Below are positions 59,621 through 64,000 of a stretch of DNA of 64,000 bases, piece after piece. Position numbers and translations under genes: made by a program. The notes under the pieces are model-generated. The model saw nothing but the letters and a program-made list of their open reading frames with translations, did no database searches and was not told the DNA's origin. Position 1 is the stretch's first letter. Every line of letters starts with the position of its first letter. The stretch is from Bacteroidia bacterium. GTDB lineage: Bacteria; Bacteroidota; Bacteroidia; B-17B0; Aurantibacillaceae. The stretch spans positions 62,001 through 126,000 of the forward strand of contig JALHPG010000002.1 of assembly GCA_022842625.1 (NCBI GenBank). Direction: 5' to 3'.

Positions 59621-61087
59621 ATTAAACACACTGTAAACATAATTGGTTCGGGTATTGGAGGCTTAGCCACGTCTATTAGACTTGCTAAACAAGGCTTTGA
59701 GGTAACCGTATTTGAAAAAAACGCTTATCCCGGAGGAAAACTTTCTGAATTTACATCTGAACACTACAGGTTCGACAAAGGTCCTTCTTTGTTAACCATG
59801 CCTGAATTAATTGACGAACTAACAGTTTTAATTGGTTACAAAAACGAATTTAAGTACTCAAGGTTAAAAACAATTACGCATTATTTTTTTGAAGATGGAA
59901 CGAAGATCGTAGCTCCTGATTCGGCAGAACAATTTGCAAAAGAGTTAAAGCTTAAACTAAACGAGGATGAAGACGCGGTAATTAAACACTTGGCAAAAAG
60001 TAAGTTTTATCATGCAACCATTGCCGATCTATTCTTAAATCAATCGTTGGGAAAGATCAAAAATTTTTTGAACCTAAAAACAATAAAGGCCTTGCTGCAA
60101 TCGCACAAGCTGAATTTGTTTAGCACCATGCATAAAGAAAACAGTAAGTTTTTTAATAACGAAAAAACAACACAGATCTTTAATCGATATGCCACTTATA
60201 ACGGATCCAATCCATACAAAGCACCGGCATTATTAAACATTATCCCGCATTTAGAATTTGGATTAGGCGCATATATACCCGAAAAAGGGATGCACCAAAT
60301 AACTGAACACCTTTATAACATGGCATTGCACTGTGGGGTTACATTTAATTTTAATGCCCAAGTAGAAAAAATTGAAATTGAAAACAAATCCGTAACAGGT
60401 ATCATAAGCAACGGTGTGTTACATAAGAGTAATTTAGTGGTTAGTGATGCTGATATTCATTTAGTATATAAAAAACTTTTACCGCAAAATTATTATCCTA
60501 AAAAATTATTATCCCAAGAAAAATCAAGCAGCGCATATGTATTTTATTGGGGCATTAATAAGGAATTTCCTGAGCTCGACTTGCATAATATTTTATTTTC
60601 AGAAAACTACAAAGCAGAGTTTGATTCTTTATTCCAAGAAAAAAGTCCCTGCAGTGATCCAACGGTCTACATCAACATCACATCAAAGTTTTGTAAAGCC
60701 GATGCCCCAAGCGGTTGTGAAAATTGGTTTGTTATGGTAAATGTGCCGCACAATAAATCGGGAAATAAAATAGACTATGCGACTGAGCTAAGAAAAAATG
60801 TTGTTGCAAAAATTAATCGGGTGCTTAACACAGATATTGAAAAGTATATAAAAGTTGAAGAGGTTTTAGATCCTTTGGGTATAGAGCAGCAAACCTCGTC
60901 GTTTGGAGGCTCACTTTACGGCAATGCCAGCAACAATAAATTTTCGGCATTTTTACGTCATGCAAACTACAACAGTAAAATTGGTGGTTTGTACTTTGTT
61001 GGCGGCAGTGTGCACCCGGGAGGAGGTATCCCATTATGTCTGTTAAGCGCGAAAATTGTTTCTGCTTTAATAAAAGATAAAAAATAG
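59621..61087 (+). CDS. crtD: CrtD-like carotenoid (C-3',4') desaturase; start proposed at ATT, ORF-track start 59789 truncates the FAD domain
   Basis: Frame extends upstream as (ATT)KHTVNIIGSGIGGLATSIRLAKQGFEVTVFEKNAYPGGKLSEF; C-term FVGGSVHPGGGIPLCLLSA; upstream in-frame stop TAA at 59615. Confidence 0.85.
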   Translation: MKHTVNIIGSGIGGLATSIRLAKQGFEVTVFEKNAYPGGKLSEFTSEHYRFDKGPSLLTMPELIDELTVLIGYKNEFKYSRLKTITHYFFEDGTKIVAPDSAEQFAKELKLKLNEDEDAVIKHLAKSKFYHATIADLFLNQSLGKIKNFLNLKTIKALLQSHKLNLFSTMHKENSKFFNNEKTTQIFNRYATYNGSNPYKAPALLNIIPHLEFGLGAYIPEKGMHQITEHLYNMALHCGVTFNFNAQVEKIEIENKSVTGIISNGVLHKSNLVVSDADIHLVYKKLLPQNYYPKKLLSQEKSSSAYVFYWGINKEFPELDLHNILFSENYKAEFDSLFQEKSPCSDPTVYINITSKFCKADAPSGCENWFVMVNVPHNKSGNKIDYATELRKNVVAKINRVLNTDIEKYIKVEEVLDPLGIEQQTSSFGGSLYGNASNNKFSAFLRHANYNSKIGGLYFVGGSVHPGGGIPLCLLSAKIVSALIKDKK

Positions 61088-61088
61088 A

Positions 61089-61733
61089 TTGCTAATAGTT
61101 AAAAAATATTTGCTTTACTTTTTAATTCTGGTTTACGTATCAGGTGCCATTGGTTTTTTAATTACCCCCGGCTTTTTTTTGCCGTTTACGCCATTTACTT
61201 TAGTCTTTACTTGTTTTGTATTCTTGATCCACCAGCCGGTGAATAATTTAAATTTTACATTAAGTTTTGTTGCCCTTGCTTTAATTGGCTTTGCTGCCGA
61301 GGTAATTGGTGTAAAAACAGGGGCTGTGTTTGGTAATTATTATTACGGTAACGCATTGGGCTATAAAGTTTGGGGAGTGCCATTAGTAATTTCGCTAAAC
61401 TGGGGTTTATTAATAAATATAGGGGTTTTAGTTGCTACTAATCTCTCATCAAAACCGCTTTTGAGAGCTACTATAGCTGCATTTATTATTACAAGTGTTG
61501 ATCTTTTAATTGAACAAGTGGCCTCAAAAATGGATTATTGGCACTTCTCAGAAGGCATTGCCGGACTTCAAAATTATGTAGGCTGGTTTATAATATCTTT
61601 CTTTGCTTCGTTGGTTTTTCAAAAACATTTAGCAAAGGGAGATAAAAGAATTGCCTACATGTTTCTTGCCCTTCAATTGTTTTTTTTCGGAGTAATTTAT
61701 ATTAATAAACTTTTTAATTTTGTTTCATTATGA
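61089..61733 (+). CDS. cruF: CruF-like carotenoid biosynthesis protein (carotenoid 1',2'-hydratase type), TTG start
   Basis: Multi-TM; FAAEVIGVKTGAVFGNYYYGNALGYKVWGVPLVISLNW. Confidence 0.85.
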   Translation: MLIVKKYLLYFLILVYVSGAIGFLITPGFFLPFTPFTLVFTCFVFLIHQPVNNLNFTLSFVALALIGFAAEVIGVKTGAVFGNYYYGNALGYKVWGVPLVISLNWGLLINIGVLVATNLSSKPLLRATIAAFIITSVDLLIEQVASKMDYWHFSEGIAGLQNYVGWFIISFFASLVFQKHLAKGDKRIAYMFLALQLFFFGVIYINKLFNFVSL

Positions 61734-62197
61734 TCCCATTTCTAATTATTATTATAACGTTTATTCTTACCGAGTTTTCTGCTTGGGCAAACCATAAATT
61801 TATTATGCATGGTACCATGTGGTATTTTCATGCCGACCATCACAAAAAAGATCACAAAAGTGTTTTTGAACGCAATGATATTTTCTTTTTAATTTATGCC
61901 GTACCTAGTTGGTTGTGTATTATGTTTGGTATGATGAATGGTTATGCTTGGTACACCTGGGTTGGCTTTGGTATTGCTTTGTATGGCTTAGCCTATTTTT
62001 TTGTGCACGATATTATTATTCACCAGCGATTTAAATTTTTAACTAAATCCAATAACCTTTATGTTTTAGCGCTGCGCAGAGCACACAAAATGCATCATAA
62101 ACACATCGGAAAATACGATGGTGAAAGTTTTGGGATGCTATTTATCCACCCAAAATATTTTGCAGAAGCTAAGAAGTTAAAAGCATCACAACACTAA
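61730..62197 (+). CDS. crtZ: Beta-carotene hydroxylase
   Basis: HKFIMHGTMWYFHADHHKKDH; FFVHDIIIHQR; RRAHKMHHKH histidine motifs. Confidence 0.95.
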   Translation: MIPFLIIIITFILTEFSAWANHKFIMHGTMWYFHADHHKKDHKSVFERNDIFFLIYAVPSWLCIMFGMMNGYAWYTWVGFGIALYGLAYFFVHDIIIHQRFKFLTKSNNLYVLALRRAHKMHHKHIGKYDGESFGMLFIHPKYFAEAKKLKASQH

Positions 62198-62206
62198 GCT
62201 ATTTCA

Positions 62207-63358
62207 TTGAGCAGCGATAAAAAATACGATTTTATTATAGCCGGAACGGGTTGTGCGGGTCTATCCCTGGCCATGCAATTAAAACGCTCATCGGTTAAAT
62301 TTTCTAAAGTTTTATTAATAGATAAAGATCTAAAAAACAAGAACGATAGAACCTGGTGTTTTTGGACGAAAGAAAAAAACAATTGGTTTGATGAAATTAT
62401 ATTTAAACGCTGGGATAAATTCTCTTTTAAAAGTAATTCGTTTGAAAAAGAAATAACGCTAAATCCCTATTCCTATTTAATGGTGAAGGGAATAGATTTT
62501 TATGCCTTTTGTTTGAACGAATTAAGAGCGGATAGTCGTTTTGAAATTTTAACCGACGAAATAAAAGAAATAAACACAAAAGATACTGTTGCGGTTTTAA
62601 AAACAAAAGATCAAACTTATTCTTGCGATTATTTATTTAACAGTGCTTTTAGAGTCCTCAACAAAAAGCCAAAACACATTAATTATGTGCAGCATTTTAA
62701 AGGCTGGTTAATTGAAACAGAAACAGATTCGTTTAATGCAGAATGTCCGGTGTTTATGGATTTTAGTGTTGAACAGTATAATGATTGCCGATTTATTTAT
62801 GTGATTCCGTATTCCAAAACCAGAGCTTTAATAGAATACACAGGGTTTTCAAAAGAAAATTTAAAAGATGAGCTATATGATGGCGAGTTGAAAAATTATA
62901 TAGAAAATAAATTAAATTTAACCGGATACAAAATTATAGAAACCGAAAAAGGCGACATACCAATGGTTGAAAGTGATTTTATAAATCCGTTTGGCGATCG
63001 CGTTGTAAATATTGGAACGGCCGGTGGCAGTAGTAAACCAAGCACGGGTTATACATTTTATTTTATTCAAAAAAACACAAAGCATATTGTTAATCAATTA
63101 GAAAACGGTTCTCAAAAACTCGTTTCTCCAAAAAGAAAAAAACGTTTTTTATTATATGATAAAATTTTGCTTGAAGTTTTAGATAAAAAAGAAATTTCGG
63201 CAAAGAATGTATTTACTGCTTTGTTTAGAAAAAATAAGATCAAGCATTTATTAGCTTTTTTAAACGAAGAATCTTCAATCACAGAAGACCTTATGATCAT
63301 GAATTCTGTTTCAAAAAAACATTTTATTAAAGCCTCGATAAAAAAATTAATTAACTAG
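62207..63358 (+). CDS. crtY: Lycopene cyclase (CrtY type), TTG start
   Basis: YDFIIAGTGCAGLSLAMQLKRS; DRTWCFWT; EYTGFS; GDIPMVES; GTAGGSSKPSTGYTF. Confidence 0.95.
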   Translation: MSSDKKYDFIIAGTGCAGLSLAMQLKRSSVKFSKVLLIDKDLKNKNDRTWCFWTKEKNNWFDEIIFKRWDKFSFKSNSFEKEITLNPYSYLMVKGIDFYAFCLNELRADSRFEILTDEIKEINTKDTVAVLKTKDQTYSCDYLFNSAFRVLNKKPKHINYVQHFKGWLIETETDSFNAECPVFMDFSVEQYNDCRFIYVIPYSKTRALIEYTGFSKENLKDELYDGELKNYIENKLNLTGYKIIETEKGDIPMVESDFINPFGDRVVNIGTAGGSSKPSTGYTFYFIQKNTKHIVNQLENGSQKLVSPKRKKRFLLYDKILLEVLDKKEISAKNVFTALFRKNKIKHLLAFLNEESSITEDLMIMNSVSKKHFIKASIKKLIN

Positions 63359-63364
63359 CGGGTT

Positions 63365-64000
63365 TTAGTGAGGGAACTTTACCTCATATATGTATGGCCA
63401 CAATTTACCGGTAACATAAATTTTATCAGCAATAGAATCGAAAGCAATACCGTTCATTTCCTGTGCGTATGTGTTCATGTTGCGCACGTTATAATACACC
63501 GGTGTAAAATTAATTTTAGCAACAACGTTTCCTGTTTTTGGATCGATCTTAACAATGTATCCTGTTGTGTAAATGTTAGCGTATATAAAGCCTTTAATAT
63601 ACTCCATTTCGTTTAAGGCATCTACTGCATATCCATTTTCGTTAACGGCTAAAGTTTTTATCACTTTCATTTCCTCATCAAAATAGGTAAGATAGTTGGT
63701 GCCATCACTCATAATAATATACTTACCATCTGTTGTTAAGCCCCAGCCTTCTTTATTTGCATAATTAAACTGACCGATTTTTTTAAATGTTTTTACATCA
63801 TAAATAAACCCCGTTTGTTCTTTATACGTTATCTGGTAAATTTTCCCATTTAAAATAACTATTCCCTCTCCAAACGGATAAACCTTTTTATCTAGCTCTA
63901 CTTTTGCATCTAGTTTCCCTGTCTTCATATCAACAATACCTAGAACTGATCTAAGCTCGGGCATATTATCAGGTGAGCCTGTGCTCTCAAATAATTTATT
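63365..64000 (-). CDS. Glutaminyl-peptide cyclotransferase family protein, truncated by window end
   Basis: SVLGIVDMKTGKLDAKVELDKKVYPFGEGIVILNGKIYQITYKEQTGFIYD; frame continues upstream as NKLFESTGSPDN. Confidence 0.88.
   Translation of the reverse strand, partial: NKLFESTGSPDNMPELRSVLGIVDMKTGKLDAKVELDKKVYPFGEGIVILNGKIYQITYKEQTGFIYDVKTFKKIGQFNYANKEGWGLTTDGKYIIMSDGTNYLTYFDEEMKVIKTLAVNENGYAVDALNEMEYIKGFIYANIYTTGYIVKIDPKTGNVVAKINFTPVYYNVRNMNTYAQEMNGIAFDSIADKIYVTGKLWPYIYEVKFPH

Overview
This is a low-GC Bacteroidota chromosomal window with mostly housekeeping content and no tRNA, rRNA, CRISPR array, prophage or transposase that I can recognise. It carries: the 3' end of rpoD; an AsmA protein; a secreted GH9 cellulase with a T9SS tail; an ABC ATPase/membrane-protein pair; rng; HU; mutY; DUF5777, DUF4271 and hemD; rnpA; riboflavin synthase; TlpA-like; ureohydrolase; pdxH; rnc-fabF-acpP; rimP-nusA-infB; heptose adenylyltransferase; panD; porT; trpS; homogentisate dioxygenase; trhO; mrp; tyrS; rpoN; T9SS-tailed proteins; polA; and a carotenoid cluster. 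That cluster (crtB, crtI, then divergent crtD, cruF-like, crtZ, crtY) matches the gene set expected for a monocyclic saproxanthin/myxol-type xanthophyll. The best candidate for an under-described system is an ECF sigma gene whose ATGA-overlapping partner appears to fuse an anti-sigma-like cytoplasmic segment, one TM helix and a periplasmic trypsin/HtrA-like protease with an intact His-Asp-Ser triad. Other points are: a probable ATT start codon for crtD (the ORF track truncates it), two tiny basic ribosomal-type proteins missing from the ORF track, a histone-H1-like tail on HemD and on bTHX, a terminator-like hairpin in the rimP-nusA-infB leader, a degenerate gingipain-like T9SS protein, and four kinds of short intergenic palindromic repeats including a 123-bp cloverleaf-like element. 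All calls are by eye from translations; no database search was run.
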